From: Anaerolinea sp. | GTDB lineage: Bacteria > Chloroflexota > Anaerolineae > Anaerolineales > Anaerolineaceae | Length of the DNA stretch: 64,000 bases | Direction: 5' to 3' | Assembly (NCBI GenBank): GCA_013824865.1 | Contig: PNON01000002.1 | Location: 38,609 to 102,608 of the forward strand | In this document: one piece after another, positions 31,604-41,800 of the stretch | How positions within the stretch are numbered: the first letter of the stretch is position 1 | Layout: every line of letters begins with the position of its first letter | The notes under the pieces: generated by a model | The model's database searches: none | What the model saw: only the letters and a program-made list of their open reading frames with translations | What the model was told of the DNA's origin: nothing | Position numbers and translations under genes: made by a program

Positions 31604-31967
31604 CAGTTGTTTTACCGGGAGCCTGGCTGCCATGCTTTTCAGGGACACAAGCACCTACAGGGTGCGGAAGGGTGATCTTGATCGAAGGCGATGACGCATA
31701 CGCCTTGTTTACGATAATTAGCCAGAACACCAGCTTCGTTGTAAAGGGACACTGGATTCGTCCAGCGGGAGCGCTCATTAGAAATAATATAGAGGTCGCC
31801 TTGATAGCTATATCCACCCGATCTTGCTCTTGACGGCCGTGATCTCAAATAAACCCTCATTCAGTTATAATCTCTCTCAATATCCCCTGGATTATTGATT
31901 GGTAACATCAAGGTATTCATAACAGGTATTTTACAGTTCTTTTTGTGTGTTTTAATAGAGGAGAATT

Positions 31968-32876
31968 ATGAAAACAGGTCGTGCGCTTATTTATAGTATT
32001 ATGCTCTCCACATTATTTTTTTCTGCCTGCGGTGGCATAAACACTCCGTCCAGGGATGGAAAATTGCAGGTCATTGCGACGACAACAATCGTGGCAGATG
32101 TAGTGGCGCAAATTGGTCGGGAGTATGTTCAGGTGACCACGCTGCTCCCCCCCGGAATTGACCCGCATACCTTCGAGCCGCGTCCGCAGGATGCTGCTGC
32201 TTTGGCTGATACCCAGATCATCTTCGCCAGCGGCGCCGGGTTGGAAGAATTCCTTGAACCGTTGCTCATAAGCGCTGATGCATCTAAAAAGCTCGTGGAC
32301 GTTTCTCAAGGAATCGAATTAATTACTTTCCTGGAAAACGGGAACAAAAGCAGCGACCCGCATACCTGGATGGCGCCAAACAACTTACTCGTCTGGGTGG
32401 ATAATATTGCCGCAGCCCTATCCGCAGCGGACCCAGACCATGCTGCTACCTATCAGGCAAATGCAGAAACCTATGCTATCTCGTTGCGGGATCTGGATGC
32501 CTGGATCCGTTCCCAGGTGGAGCAAATCCCGCCTGATGACCGAAAGTTGGTTTCAGATCATGCGGTATTTGGTTATTTCGCCCGAGAATATGGCTTTATT
32601 CAGGTGGGGACAATCACTGGGTCTTTCAGTACCAACGCTGCTCCTTCAGCCCAAGAATTGGCCGCCCTCGAAGATGTCATCCTCAGTTACGGAGTCGGGG
32701 CAATATTCGTCGGAGACACAGTGAATCAGGAACTGGCCACCCAGGTAGTCACGGATACAGGAGTGAAACTCATTACGATCTATCATGCTTCCCTGAGTGA
32801 CATCAACGGTCCGGCAAAAAACTACCTGGAGATGATGCGCTATAATGTTACTGCCATTGTGGAAGCGTTGAAGTAA
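31968..32876 (+). CDS. Metal (Zn/Mn) ABC transporter substrate-binding lipoprotein
   Basis: Lipobox LFFSAC; VIATTTIVADVVAQIGREYVQVTTLLPPGIDPHTFEPRPQD; DPHTWMAP; SDHAVFGYFAREYG. Confidence 0.93.
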   Translation: MKTGRALIYSIMLSTLFFSACGGINTPSRDGKLQVIATTTIVADVVAQIGREYVQVTTLLPPGIDPHTFEPRPQDAAALADTQIIFASGAGLEEFLEPLLISADASKKLVDVSQGIELITFLENGNKSSDPHTWMAPNNLLVWVDNIAAALSAADPDHAATYQANAETYAISLRDLDAWIRSQVEQIPPDDRKLVSDHAVFGYFAREYGFIQVGTITGSFSTNAAPSAQELAALEDVILSYGVGAIFVGDTVNQELATQVVTDTGVKLITIYHASLSDINGPAKNYLEMMRYNVTAIVEALK

Positions 32877-32931
32877 GACCACTACCCCACCTAATAACCT
32901 CTCCCAATTTCAGGAGAGAAGAGAAAGAATA

Positions 32932-33735
32932 ATGTACCCTCACGTACACCACCAGATTGATCAGCCTATTCTCGATGTTTCCAATCTTTCAGTCCACTAT
33001 GAAGGCCGCAGTGCTCTGGATGATATTACCTTCCATCTAAATGCCGGCTTAAGGGTAGCAGTGGTTGGTCCAAATGGTGCTGGTAAAAGCACCTTGTTCA
33101 AGGTGGTTGCTGGTGTGCTGCTGTCCAATTCTGGAACGGTTCGTGTGTACGGGTCGGGGCCGGGAGGGCACGTATGTATTGCCTACCTGCCTCAGCGCAG
33201 CCAGGTGGATTGGAGTTTCCCGGTCAGCGTGACCGACGTGGTAATGATGGGACGCATTGCCAAGCTTGGCTGGTTGGGTTTCCCCAGGAAAAAGGACTGG
33301 GACTTTGTTCACACTTCATTGGAAACGGTTGGTATGGATAAGCATGCCAAGTCACAGATCGGCGAACTTTCCGGTGGTCAGCAGCAGCGCATGTTTATTG
33401 CCCGCGCCCTTGCACAGGAGGCTGAATTGATGCTAATGGATGAACCGCTCACCGGCCTCGATTCACCCTCTCAGGAAGGACTGCTAACTCTGCTTGGAGA
33501 TTTGCAGAAAAAAGGTGTGACTGTTATGGTTGCCACGCATGATCTGGAGCAAGCCTCCCAGTATTTCGATAGGATATTGCTGCTCAACCATCGCTTGATC
33601 GGTTTTGGCAGACCCAATGATGTATTAACTCCGGATAATCTTTTACAGGCATATAGCGGGAAATTAAGCTCAGTGAATGGCAAGGTTCTAACTGATACCT
33701 GCTGCGAAGGAGATGAAGATGCCCATCGTCATTAA
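32932..33735 (+). CDS. Metal ABC transporter ATP-binding protein
   Basis: GPNGAGKSTL Walker A, LSGGQQQRMFIARALAQEAELMLMDEPLTGLD; between SBP and permease. Confidence 0.94.
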   Translation: MYPHVHHQIDQPILDVSNLSVHYEGRSALDDITFHLNAGLRVAVVGPNGAGKSTLFKVVAGVLLSNSGTVRVYGSGPGGHVCIAYLPQRSQVDWSFPVSVTDVVMMGRIAKLGWLGFPRKKDWDFVHTSLETVGMDKHAKSQIGELSGGQQQRMFIARALAQEAELMLMDEPLTGLDSPSQEGLLTLLGDLQKKGVTVMVATHDLEQASQYFDRILLLNHRLIGFGRPNDVLTPDNLLQAYSGKLSSVNGKVLTDTCCEGDEDAHRH

Positions 33736-34597
33736 CTGGCTGGTGCAGCCGCTCTCCTATGGTTTTATTCAGCGCGGACTGATCGCTGCGGTACTGGTTG
33801 GCATTGTCTGCGCGGTGGTGGGGACATACGTAGTATTACGTGGCATGGCTTTCTTTGGTGATGCACTGGCTCATACCATCCTGCCAGGCGTGGCGGTGGG
33901 CTACCTGGTCAGCGGCGGGGCACGCGAGCCGCTTTTCTGGTGGGCGCTTGGCACTGCAGTGGCCGCCTCGCTGGGTATAGGAGCAATCTCAAAAAGCGGG
34001 CGGATCAAAGAAGATACTGCCATCGGCATCATCTTTGCTGGAATGTTTGCGCTTGGCATTGCCATCATATCCACCGTTCGCAGTTATGCAGTCGATTTGA
34101 GCCATTTTTTGTTTGGTGACGTGCTTGGAGTTTCTGCCCGTTCTCTGGGAATGATGGCCATCTTCAGCGGTTTGGTGATTTTGGTCATTCTCGCCTTTTA
34201 TAAAGAATTCTTAACCATTTCCTTCGACCCGGTGCTGGCAAAGACGCTGCGCCTGCCAGTGAGTTTCCTAAATAATCTCTTGTTGGTGCTCATTGCCATC
34301 ACAGTGGCGGTTGCCATGCAGACGGTCGGCGTGGCGCTCATGGTAGCCATGCTGGTGACCCCTGCTGCTACTGCCTCGTTATTAACGAAACGCCTGCCCT
34401 ACACAATGGCATTGGCTGCTGCAATAGCAGCATTTTCGGGTATAGTCGGTTTGTACGCATCTTACTATGTGGGAATAACTTCCGGGGCAGCCATCGTTTT
34501 AACAGCCACGGTTATTTTCGCTTTTGTATTCCTCTTTGCCCCCCGGCGCGGATTATTGAGCAAGAAAGTACACAAAAATCGCTTTATTGTAGAGTGA
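33713..34597 (+). CDS. Metal ABC transporter permease
   Basis: VLRGMAFFGDALAHTILPGVAVGYLVSG; TVGVALMVAMLVTPAATASLL; overlaps ATPase gene end. Confidence 0.94.
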   Translation: MKMPIVINWLVQPLSYGFIQRGLIAAVLVGIVCAVVGTYVVLRGMAFFGDALAHTILPGVAVGYLVSGGAREPLFWWALGTAVAASLGIGAISKSGRIKEDTAIGIIFAGMFALGIAIISTVRSYAVDLSHFLFGDVLGVSARSLGMMAIFSGLVILVILAFYKEFLTISFDPVLAKTLRLPVSFLNNLLLVLIAITVAVAMQTVGVALMVAMLVTPAATASLLTKRLPYTMALAAAIAAFSGIVGLYASYYVGITSGAAIVLTATVIFAFVFLFAPRRGLLSKKVHKNRFIVE

Positions 34598-34611
34598 TTT
34601 TAATTACTGTA

Positions 34612-35739
34612 TCAACACCTACTCAATGCGAGTTGGATTTCCTCCCTGACAATTTCATCAGCTTCCAAATCCAACTGGCTATGTAGCACTCCCCCAGCTT
34701 TCTTGCCGCCAATATTCCCAAGCGCCCAGGCACAGGCTGCCCTGACTACCGGAGCGGGGTCGCAAGTCATACTTTCCGCTAATGCAGTGATAGCCACATC
34801 TGATTTTGTGTTGCCCAGCACTATGGCTACATTTCGCAAATCTCCTTCCCTCCGTGCTCGAGAGAGCGGGTATTGATCGTATTTTTCTTTGAATACAATC
34901 TCTGACAGCTTCAGTTCTGCTATTAGATCAGGTTGTGCAAGTAGGGCTTCGCTTTCGGCAGTCACATCTGGGTAGTCCCGCGCTAATAGCCTGCCATTCC
35001 ACGGGCAGACTGACTGGCATACGTCACAGCCGAAAACCCAGTTGTCCATTGAGCCACGCAATTCACGGGGAATGTCCCCCTTGTGTTCTATTGTCAGGTA
35101 AGAGATGCAGCGCCGCGCGTCAATAGTCCGATCGGGTAAAATACACTGCGTCGGGCAGGCATCCAGGCAGCGGGTGCAACTTCCGCAATGGTCAGCAGGG
35201 TAAGGCTTATCCTGTGGCAGGTCAAGTTCCAGCAGCACTTCTGCCAGGAAAAAGCAGGAACCAGCATCAGGGTGGATGAGGCAGCCATTCTTTCCGATCC
35301 ACCCCAAGCCAGCCCGCCAGGCCAGGTCGCGTTCCAGGATAGGCGCGGAGTCAGTAAATGCGTGGTAAGCAATGCTGTACCCCAGCCTGGCTTCCAGACA
35401 GTGGATCAGATCATCAATCAACTTTGGCAGCCATTTATGGTAATCCTTTAGTCGAGCGTATGAAGCCACCATTCCGAGTAACTTGTCCGTTGATGCTTTC
35501 ATTTGTCTCGCAGCATTGGGGTATGGATATGCCAGACAAAGGATGGAATTTGTTCCCGGCATGAGCAGGCGCGGATTCTCGCGTTTTGCCAGGGTATCAG
35601 CACGGGAGAGATAAGCCATGCTGCCATTCCTGCCGGCTGCCAGCCAGCTTTCAAAAACGGAAAAATGATCCGGCGTTTCCGGAGAAGTGATGCCTGCTAG
35701 AGAAAAGCCGAGGTTGTTTGCCTCGGCTTTGATATCCAT
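34612..35739 (-). CDS. queG: Epoxyqueuosine reductase with C-terminal HEAT-like repeats
   Basis: Two 4Fe-4S motifs CGSCTRCLDACPTQCI and CDVCQSVCPWN; GWIGKNGCLIHPDAGSCFFLAEVLLEL; start ATG 35739. Confidence 0.95.
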   Translation of the reverse strand: MDIKAEANNLGFSLAGITSPETPDHFSVFESWLAAGRNGSMAYLSRADTLAKRENPRLLMPGTNSILCLAYPYPNAARQMKASTDKLLGMVASYARLKDYHKWLPKLIDDLIHCLEARLGYSIAYHAFTDSAPILERDLAWRAGLGWIGKNGCLIHPDAGSCFFLAEVLLELDLPQDKPYPADHCGSCTRCLDACPTQCILPDRTIDARRCISYLTIEHKGDIPRELRGSMDNWVFGCDVCQSVCPWNGRLLARDYPDVTAESEALLAQPDLIAELKLSEIVFKEKYDQYPLSRARREGDLRNVAIVLGNTKSDVAITALAESMTCDPAPVVRAACAWALGNIGGKKAGGVLHSQLDLEADEIVREEIQLALSRC

Positions 35740-35754
35740 TATTAGAACCATTGT

Positions 35755-36750
35755 CTATGGGCAGGTTTGATCTGGCACTACCTTGTAACCATATTCATTT
35801 AAGTTCAATCGAACAGATATAGTATTCCCTGTGGTTACACCCGCTACGGTACATGCTGCACCTAATCCAGCTGTGTATGGATCCACGGAAACATTTGTAC
35901 CATTGAAAACTTTGGATTTATTAGAGGTTAAGTTTACCCATGCTGATGTCGCTGGCTTGTACACCTGCCAGTTGTAGGTTATTGTAGTATTAGTCGCAGT
36001 AATTAAGCCATTGAAATCGGTGCCATCAAAGTTAACCGAGGCCACTACAGTGCTTGGCGTGACTACACCGGTCTTGCTTACGTTAATTTTTACCCACCAG
36101 GGGTTTCCAGCATCGCCAATCCCAAAATACTTGCCATCAGCATCGGTAAGTTTCCACCATTGCTGGTAGGTGCCATCTGTATCAGGAGCCACCATATTTA
36201 CAGTAACAGTCCAGGTTCCACCGGGTGGTATGGCGCTGGGAGGTCCGACAGCATTATCACCCGTTATAACAGGAGATTCTGGGCTGTTAATTACCGGAAC
36301 GGCTCTAAAGGCAGTCGTCCAGGTGCAAGTACCGTCATTCCTGATAGTCCATGTTTTGACAAACTTGGCACCTGGTTTATAAACAGTGCCATCTGGTATG
36401 GTCTCACTTATAAAGAAACCCCGGTTACAAGTTGAACCTCCAGCAGTTGTGGGCAGCGGAATGAGTGTGCTGGTGGCGAGTGACAGCGTCGGAATCGTTA
36501 AATCTAATGTGGGGACACTGAGGGTGGCTGTGGCCGTGGGTGCCGTGGTGGGTAAGGGTGTGGCAGTAGCAGGCGGGGGGGCCATCTGGGTGGTCAGCGC
36601 ATCAACCGTTGCTTTGGCAATGGTGCTGATCTGGTCTGGACCCATCTGGGTTGGGGTTGTCGGCTGCAGGTTGCATGCGCTGAGCAGGATGCTGAGCAAC
36701 ACCAACGCTGTGGTAGCCATCATTGTTTTTTTCATTCTATTCTCCTTCAT
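35755..36750 (-). CDS. Lipoprotein with NBR1-Ig-like domain
   Basis: Lipobox LLSAC; TP-rich linker; FVKTWTIRNDGTCTWTTAFRAVPV...VNMVAPDTDGTYQQWWKLTDADGKYFG. Confidence 0.87.
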   Translation of the reverse strand: MKENRMKKTMMATTALVLLSILLSACNLQPTTPTQMGPDQISTIAKATVDALTTQMAPPPATATPLPTTAPTATATLSVPTLDLTIPTLSLATSTLIPLPTTAGGSTCNRGFFISETIPDGTVYKPGAKFVKTWTIRNDGTCTWTTAFRAVPVINSPESPVITGDNAVGPPSAIPPGGTWTVTVNMVAPDTDGTYQQWWKLTDADGKYFGIGDAGNPWWVKINVSKTGVVTPSTVVASVNFDGTDFNGLITATNTTITYNWQVYKPATSAWVNLTSNKSKVFNGTNVSVDPYTAGLGAACTVAGVTTGNTISVRLNLNEYGYKVVPDQTCP

Positions 36751-36854
36751 ATGCCGGGAAAGGTTACCCTATCCGGATTTGTTAAACAATTTTACGACAA
36801 AGTGCCATTCCTATCAACCTGCACGATTTCTTTTCAAGGCAGGTGAGGGAAGGA

Positions 36855-37826
36855 TTAATTGGTACATTCCACATCGTACTCCGTCTTTTGAAAGGTTTGA
36901 TTGTTGGGAGAATCGATCACCAGCCGGACCCAGTTTTCGTGGTATCCTCTTCGGAATTCCCAGGTGTGATACACCTTCATCGTATCTGCGCCAACAAAAA
37001 TGATTTCATGTGGCGAATCGCCTATATCGGTACCTTCAAAATGGTAGACGACTTTTCCAGCTTTGTTGGTTGTGATCCATCCGGTAAAGTAGACCACCAC
37101 TCCATTGCTGCCGCAGTATCCTTTGAAGGTTGTGGGGTAAACTGTGACAGGCGCAGAAAGAACTGCAAATTTATCTCGGGTTTCAGGTCCAACCTTAATA
37201 TACACCCAGAATGGCTTACCCACCCCGGTCAGACCAAAGGTGTAGCCCTGTCCGTTAGCCAACTTCCAGAATCCTGTATAATCTCCAGCTATTTCAGGAG
37301 CAGTCATCTTTACACTTACAGTAACACTATCTCCAGGTTTAACCTCGACTGCCGTGATGGCTTTAGAAATGGAGGTGGTCATGGCCTCGCCCGAATCAAA
37401 CACAAGTTTGTAATCGGAAGTCCAGGTGCAGGAGCCTATATTTTGTAATGTCCAGGTTTTTACAAATTTGGTACCAGGTTCCAACTTTGCCCCATCCGAA
37501 ATTGTCTCATCCACAAGCGCTGCCGCGTCACAGCTATTCCAGGGAGTGACTTCTGTGGGAACCGCGGTAGCAGTAATGACAGGCGCGGGTGTGTTGGATG
37601 GTTTGATGGTCGGTGTTGGCACTTTGGTCGGTGGCGTTACCACGACTCCACCAGGAGGGGTGGTTGTGGGCAGGACTGAAAGCTGCGTCCCCAGCGCTTC
37701 AACGGTTTTCATGGCAGCCGTGCTGGTAGCTTTCAAGTCTTCTGCCGGATTCAGGGGGGCAGGCTGGCAGGCTGAGAGTGCCAGTACTGCGCAAAGGAAA
37801 ACAATGATGGTGTGGTTACCCTTCAT
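36855..37826 (-). CDS. Lipoprotein with NBR1-Ig-like domain (paralog)
   Basis: Lipobox LALSAC; FVKTWTLQNIGSCTWTSDYKLVF...KMTAPEIAGDYTGFWKLANGQGYTFGL; same architecture as neighbour. Confidence 0.87.
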   Translation of the reverse strand: MKGNHTIIVFLCAVLALSACQPAPLNPAEDLKATSTAAMKTVEALGTQLSVLPTTTPPGGVVVTPPTKVPTPTIKPSNTPAPVITATAVPTEVTPWNSCDAAALVDETISDGAKLEPGTKFVKTWTLQNIGSCTWTSDYKLVFDSGEAMTTSISKAITAVEVKPGDSVTVSVKMTAPEIAGDYTGFWKLANGQGYTFGLTGVGKPFWVYIKVGPETRDKFAVLSAPVTVYPTTFKGYCGSNGVVVYFTGWITTNKAGKVVYHFEGTDIGDSPHEIIFVGADTMKVYHTWEFRRGYHENWVRLVIDSPNNQTFQKTEYDVECTN

Positions 37827-38056
37827 TTCATCTCCATGATTTGTTAAACTTAGTAACTCTATACAACATAATCATTCTGCTTATCATACCACAACGACGA
37901 TAATTGGTACCAAAGAGGTCCACCTACAAAATTAGGTGCAGCGGGATCTAATCTACGCGACCATTTGTACGTATCATTTAATAACTTTCAACAGTCAAGA
38001 TACCCAACTAGCCCGGAATGCTATAATTTAACAAATTTCATTTTAGTGAGGTTGCC

Positions 38057-39208
38057 ATGTCATACACCCCCAGAGAGCGCGTTCTCTCCGCCATCAATCA
38101 TCGAGAGCCAGATCGGGTGCCTATTATTATCGGTACCAGTAACACCACCAGCATGAAGCTGCCCCCCTACCTTGGGTTGAAAAAATTGTTGGGCATTGAA
38201 TCGCCGGACAGTTTTGTATACGACTGGCCAGAGTTGGGAACTGTTCTACCTGACGAACGGATTCTCGAGCGGCTGCATGGTGATGCGCGCGGCTTGCTGG
38301 ATAGCTTCCCGGCCGAGACCCTGCTGCGCAACAAGACCCGCCCACCGCATGATCCATTCATTGACGATTGGGGAAGCGGACAGAAGGAGATCGAACCCGG
38401 GCGCTGGTATCCCGGTGTGCATCCGATGCGCGAGGCGCAGACATTTGAGGAAATCGAAAATTATCCCTGGCCTAATATGGATGATCCAACCCGGGTGGCG
38501 CACGTAAAAGAAACGGCTCAAAAGCTGGCTGAGCAGAACAAGTATGCCATCATCGGCACCCCCTGGCTGCTTTTCCCCTTTGAACGGGCCATTGCCATGC
38601 AGGGTATGGAAGTATTCCTTGAGAACATGGCATTGCGGCCTGATTTCGCTGAAGCGCTATTGAAAAAGATAGCCCAACTTTGCAAGGTGTTGATGGGACA
38701 CTTTTTAGAAGCTGCTGGCGAGAACCTGGATATCATCAAGATTGGGGATGACTTGGGAACCCAGGAAAGCCTGCTCATCTCACCGCGCATGTATCGCCGC
38801 ATCCTTAAACCAATCCATACGGATTTCATCTCCTTCATCAAGGAACGCACCAAAGCCAGGGTGTTCTTTCATACTGATGGTGATGTATTCGACTTGATAC
38901 CCGATTTCATCGAGATGGGAGTGGATATTCTGAATCCCATTCAGACCTCTGCCGGCAAGATGGCCAACCTTCAGGAATTAAAGAGTAGGTTTGGAGACCA
39001 GCTCACTTTCTGTGGCGCGGTGGATACCCACCACGTGCTGCCTACTGGAACCATCCAGGAAGTGCGCGACGAGGTGAAACGGGTGATAGACATCATGGCC
39101 CCCGGCGGCGGGTTCATGGTAGCTTCCGTTCACACCATTATGGATGAAGTTCCCCCCGAGAATATCCTGGCGATGGTGGACGCGGTGGAAGAGTTTGGCA
39201 AGTATTAG
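38057..39208 (+). CDS. Uroporphyrinogen decarboxylase-like (URO-D/MtaA/CmuA superfamily) protein
   Basis: TPRERVLSAINHREPDRVPI; FHTDGDVFDLIPDFIEMGVDILNPIQTSAGKMANLQELKSRFGDQLTFCGAVDTHHVLPTG. Confidence 0.9.
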   Translation: MSYTPRERVLSAINHREPDRVPIIIGTSNTTSMKLPPYLGLKKLLGIESPDSFVYDWPELGTVLPDERILERLHGDARGLLDSFPAETLLRNKTRPPHDPFIDDWGSGQKEIEPGRWYPGVHPMREAQTFEEIENYPWPNMDDPTRVAHVKETAQKLAEQNKYAIIGTPWLLFPFERAIAMQGMEVFLENMALRPDFAEALLKKIAQLCKVLMGHFLEAAGENLDIIKIGDDLGTQESLLISPRMYRRILKPIHTDFISFIKERTKARVFFHTDGDVFDLIPDFIEMGVDILNPIQTSAGKMANLQELKSRFGDQLTFCGAVDTHHVLPTGTIQEVRDEVKRVIDIMAPGGGFMVASVHTIMDEVPPENILAMVDAVEEFGKY

Positions 39209-39259
39209 GCGATAATTTTGAAGAGGCGGCTCGTAGTGTCAAGTTGCCCCTTTTTGTGC

Positions 39260-40528
39260 TTATTCTTTTTCGTATGGCTGTCCGCCAGCGGCTGGCGGCT
39301 GACCTCTGCCCACCACGCCTGCCAGCACGATCATAGTGACAAGGTAAGGGGCCATTTCAAGGAACTTATTTGGGATGGGGACTTTAAGAATAGCCAATTT
39401 GGAAGCCAGAGAATCCGCAAAACCGAATAACATGCCTGCTCCCAATGCTCCGATCGGATTCCAGTTGCCAAAGATCATGGCAGCCAGGCCAACGAAACCG
39501 CGACCGGCAGTCATCACCTCGTCAAACCGGCCGACTGAGCCAAGAACAAAATAAGCGCCTGCAAAACCTGCCATGGCTCCCCCTAACATGACAGAGATAT
39601 ATCGAGTCTTGATCACATTGATACCAAGGGTATCAGCCGCCTTTGGATGCTCACCCACTGCCCGGGTTCGCAGCCCCCAGCGAGTATAAAAGAAAAGGAT
39701 GGTCAGGAGTATGGTAAAAATGAACATCGCGTAGATAAACATATTATGGCTGAAAAATACGGGCCCGATGAACGGTATTTGCGACAATCCCGGAACATCC
39801 CAGGTGCCAAACCTGCCAGAATCATTCAGCGCTGAATACTTTTGTAGAAATTTTGCCGAGAGGAATGATGTGATGCCCGTGGCAAATATATTGATCACCG
39901 TGCCGGAAATGATTTGATTAACTTTGTACTTGATTGAAAGAACAGCCAGAACATAAGCCAGAAGCACACCAGAAATCACAGCCGTTAATAATCCAAAGAA
40001 AGGGTTGACCAGGCTTCCAAACAAAGCGGAAGAAAATGCCGCCATAAGCATCATTCCTTCTATCGCGATATTGAATACTCCTGCCCGCTCGCAGAATATT
40101 CCAGAAAATGCACCGAGGGTAAGTGGAACCGCCCGCACCACAGCAACTTTTAGCAGACCAGCGAGGTTTAAGGAGGTACCAGAGGACCCCCAGGTGAGGA
40201 ATGCAACAATGAAAAAGGCTGCCACTACACCTAAAATTGTATTTGTGTAACGACCAAAACCTTTCGCCAGCTGGTATACACCCAATGCCGCACAAATGAA
40301 TGCGAGAATATCCAATACGGGTTTGGACATGAACACCAGATCTGCGATTAATACTTTGGATCCCCCGGGAACGAGTACAAATGTTGTTTTTGCGTCGGTC
40401 ACGATGGAAAGGGAAAAGATTAACCAAATACATAGAGCCATCACCAGGAATACGGCTCCCATCACCGTGCGCCTGGTAGGGGAAATATAATCAGCCGGAC
40501 GAAGTATAGTTGAGGTTGTTTGTGCCAT
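39260..40528 (-). CDS. BMP-type nucleoside ABC transporter permease (second)
   Basis: VPLTLGAFSGIFCERAGVFNIAIEGMMLMAAF; AVGEHPKAADTLGINVIKTRYISVMLGGAMAGFAGAYF. Confidence 0.93.
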   Translation of the reverse strand: MAQTTSTILRPADYISPTRRTVMGAVFLVMALCIWLIFSLSIVTDAKTTFVLVPGGSKVLIADLVFMSKPVLDILAFICAALGVYQLAKGFGRYTNTILGVVAAFFIVAFLTWGSSGTSLNLAGLLKVAVVRAVPLTLGAFSGIFCERAGVFNIAIEGMMLMAAFSSALFGSLVNPFFGLLTAVISGVLLAYVLAVLSIKYKVNQIISGTVINIFATGITSFLSAKFLQKYSALNDSGRFGTWDVPGLSQIPFIGPVFFSHNMFIYAMFIFTILLTILFFYTRWGLRTRAVGEHPKAADTLGINVIKTRYISVMLGGAMAGFAGAYFVLGSVGRFDEVMTAGRGFVGLAAMIFGNWNPIGALGAGMLFGFADSLASKLAILKVPIPNKFLEMAPYLVTMIVLAGVVGRGQPPAAGGQPYEKE

Positions 40529-40531
40529 TGG

Positions 40532-41776
40532 TTATTTTCCTTCCTTGGCTGATGTGGTCACAAGCTCGCCTACCGGTTTAGGCTCCTTCAGGCGGTAGAT
40601 CGTACGGATGATCGCTGGCGCAGCAATAAACGCCAGGATCAAAGCCTGCAGCACCGAGATGATATCGATTGGAATGCCAGCGGTCAGCTGCATTTGGATG
40701 GCGCCATTTCTCAGGAAGCCAAACAGCAGCGCAGCAAGCACCACTCCAAGGGGATGGCTGTTCCCGAGCAATGCCAGCGCAATACTGTCGAACCCATAAC
40801 CCGAAGAGAAAGCTACGCCCAGGTTGTGATTAACTCCCAACACCTCATTTGCTCCAGCCATACCTGCCAGAGCTCCGGAAAGAATCATGGTTATGACAGT
40901 GCTGCGGACGATATTCATGCCGGAGTATTTGGCTGCATTGGGGTTCGATCCCACCGTTCGCAGCTCAAACCCCCAGGTTGTCTTAAACAAGAGAATATAA
41001 ACCAGTAAAGCCATCAGCAAGGCGATAAAAAAGCCCAAATGAAACCGGTTGGGATCATCGAATAGCCTGGGCAGCCAGGCGCTTTTTTCAATTTGAGCGC
41101 TGATAGGGATCGGCTTATTGGGGTCACGCAAGACCCCAGTCAACAGGTATTCGCTCAGGCGAAAAGCGATATAGTTCATCATGATCGTATTAATCACTTC
41201 GTGGGCACCGGTTTTGGCTTTTAACCAACCCGGGATCATCCCCCAGATACCCCCGGCGGCAGCACCTGCCAACAATGCAAGCGGAATATGGGCAATCGCC
41301 GGCCACCCTTTAAGTGAGGTTCCCACCCAAACTGTGGCTAGCGCTCCCACGAATATCTGACCTTCTGCACCGATATTGAATAACCCAACCCGAAAACCCA
41401 ACGCCACAGCCAGACCGGCAAACATATATGGCGTGGATTGGACCAGAGATTCAAAGAATGGTGAAAGCGCCCGATTGACCGCATCGCTGCTGCCTGAGCC
41501 AATCGCTGCAATAATATCCGCCGGAACACCAACCGATCCGGTGAAAAGCGCACGGTAGGTGTTCCAGAAAACAACAAATATCGCCTGGATTCCGGCAAAG
41601 AATGAGTGGCCAACGGCTTGATAAACCGCCTCGGTAGTTACTACTGCTATGATACCGCCTGCAAGTAATCCAGAAATAATTGCCAGAATGGTGACAGTCA
41701 GCGAGTTTTTCCGAACTTCCTCAATAAATACCGAAAATGCACCCGGCTTTGCTGTTTCTTTTTCTGAAGTAGTCAT
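40532..41776 (-). CDS. BMP-type nucleoside ABC transporter permease (first)
   Basis: TPYMFAGLAVALGFRVGLFNIGAEGQIFVGALA; GANEVLGVNHNLGVAFSSGYGFDSIALALLGNSHPLG. Confidence 0.93.
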   Translation of the reverse strand: MTTSEKETAKPGAFSVFIEEVRKNSLTVTILAIISGLLAGGIIAVVTTEAVYQAVGHSFFAGIQAIFVVFWNTYRALFTGSVGVPADIIAAIGSGSSDAVNRALSPFFESLVQSTPYMFAGLAVALGFRVGLFNIGAEGQIFVGALATVWVGTSLKGWPAIAHIPLALLAGAAAGGIWGMIPGWLKAKTGAHEVINTIMMNYIAFRLSEYLLTGVLRDPNKPIPISAQIEKSAWLPRLFDDPNRFHLGFFIALLMALLVYILLFKTTWGFELRTVGSNPNAAKYSGMNIVRSTVITMILSGALAGMAGANEVLGVNHNLGVAFSSGYGFDSIALALLGNSHPLGVVLAALLFGFLRNGAIQMQLTAGIPIDIISVLQALILAFIAAPAIIRTIYRLKEPKPVGELVTTSAKEGK

Positions 41777-41800
41777 TGAAACTCCCTGTTCCTTTTGTGC

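Noticed and set aside
31639-31860. Minus ORF MRVYLRSRPSRARSGGYSYQGDLYIISNERSRWTNPVSLYNEAGVLANYRKQGVCVIAFDQDHPSAPCRCLCP
   Set aside because: Text looks protein-like, possibly a gene fragment, but I could not assign a family or clear RBS; left unannotated. BLASTP would decide.
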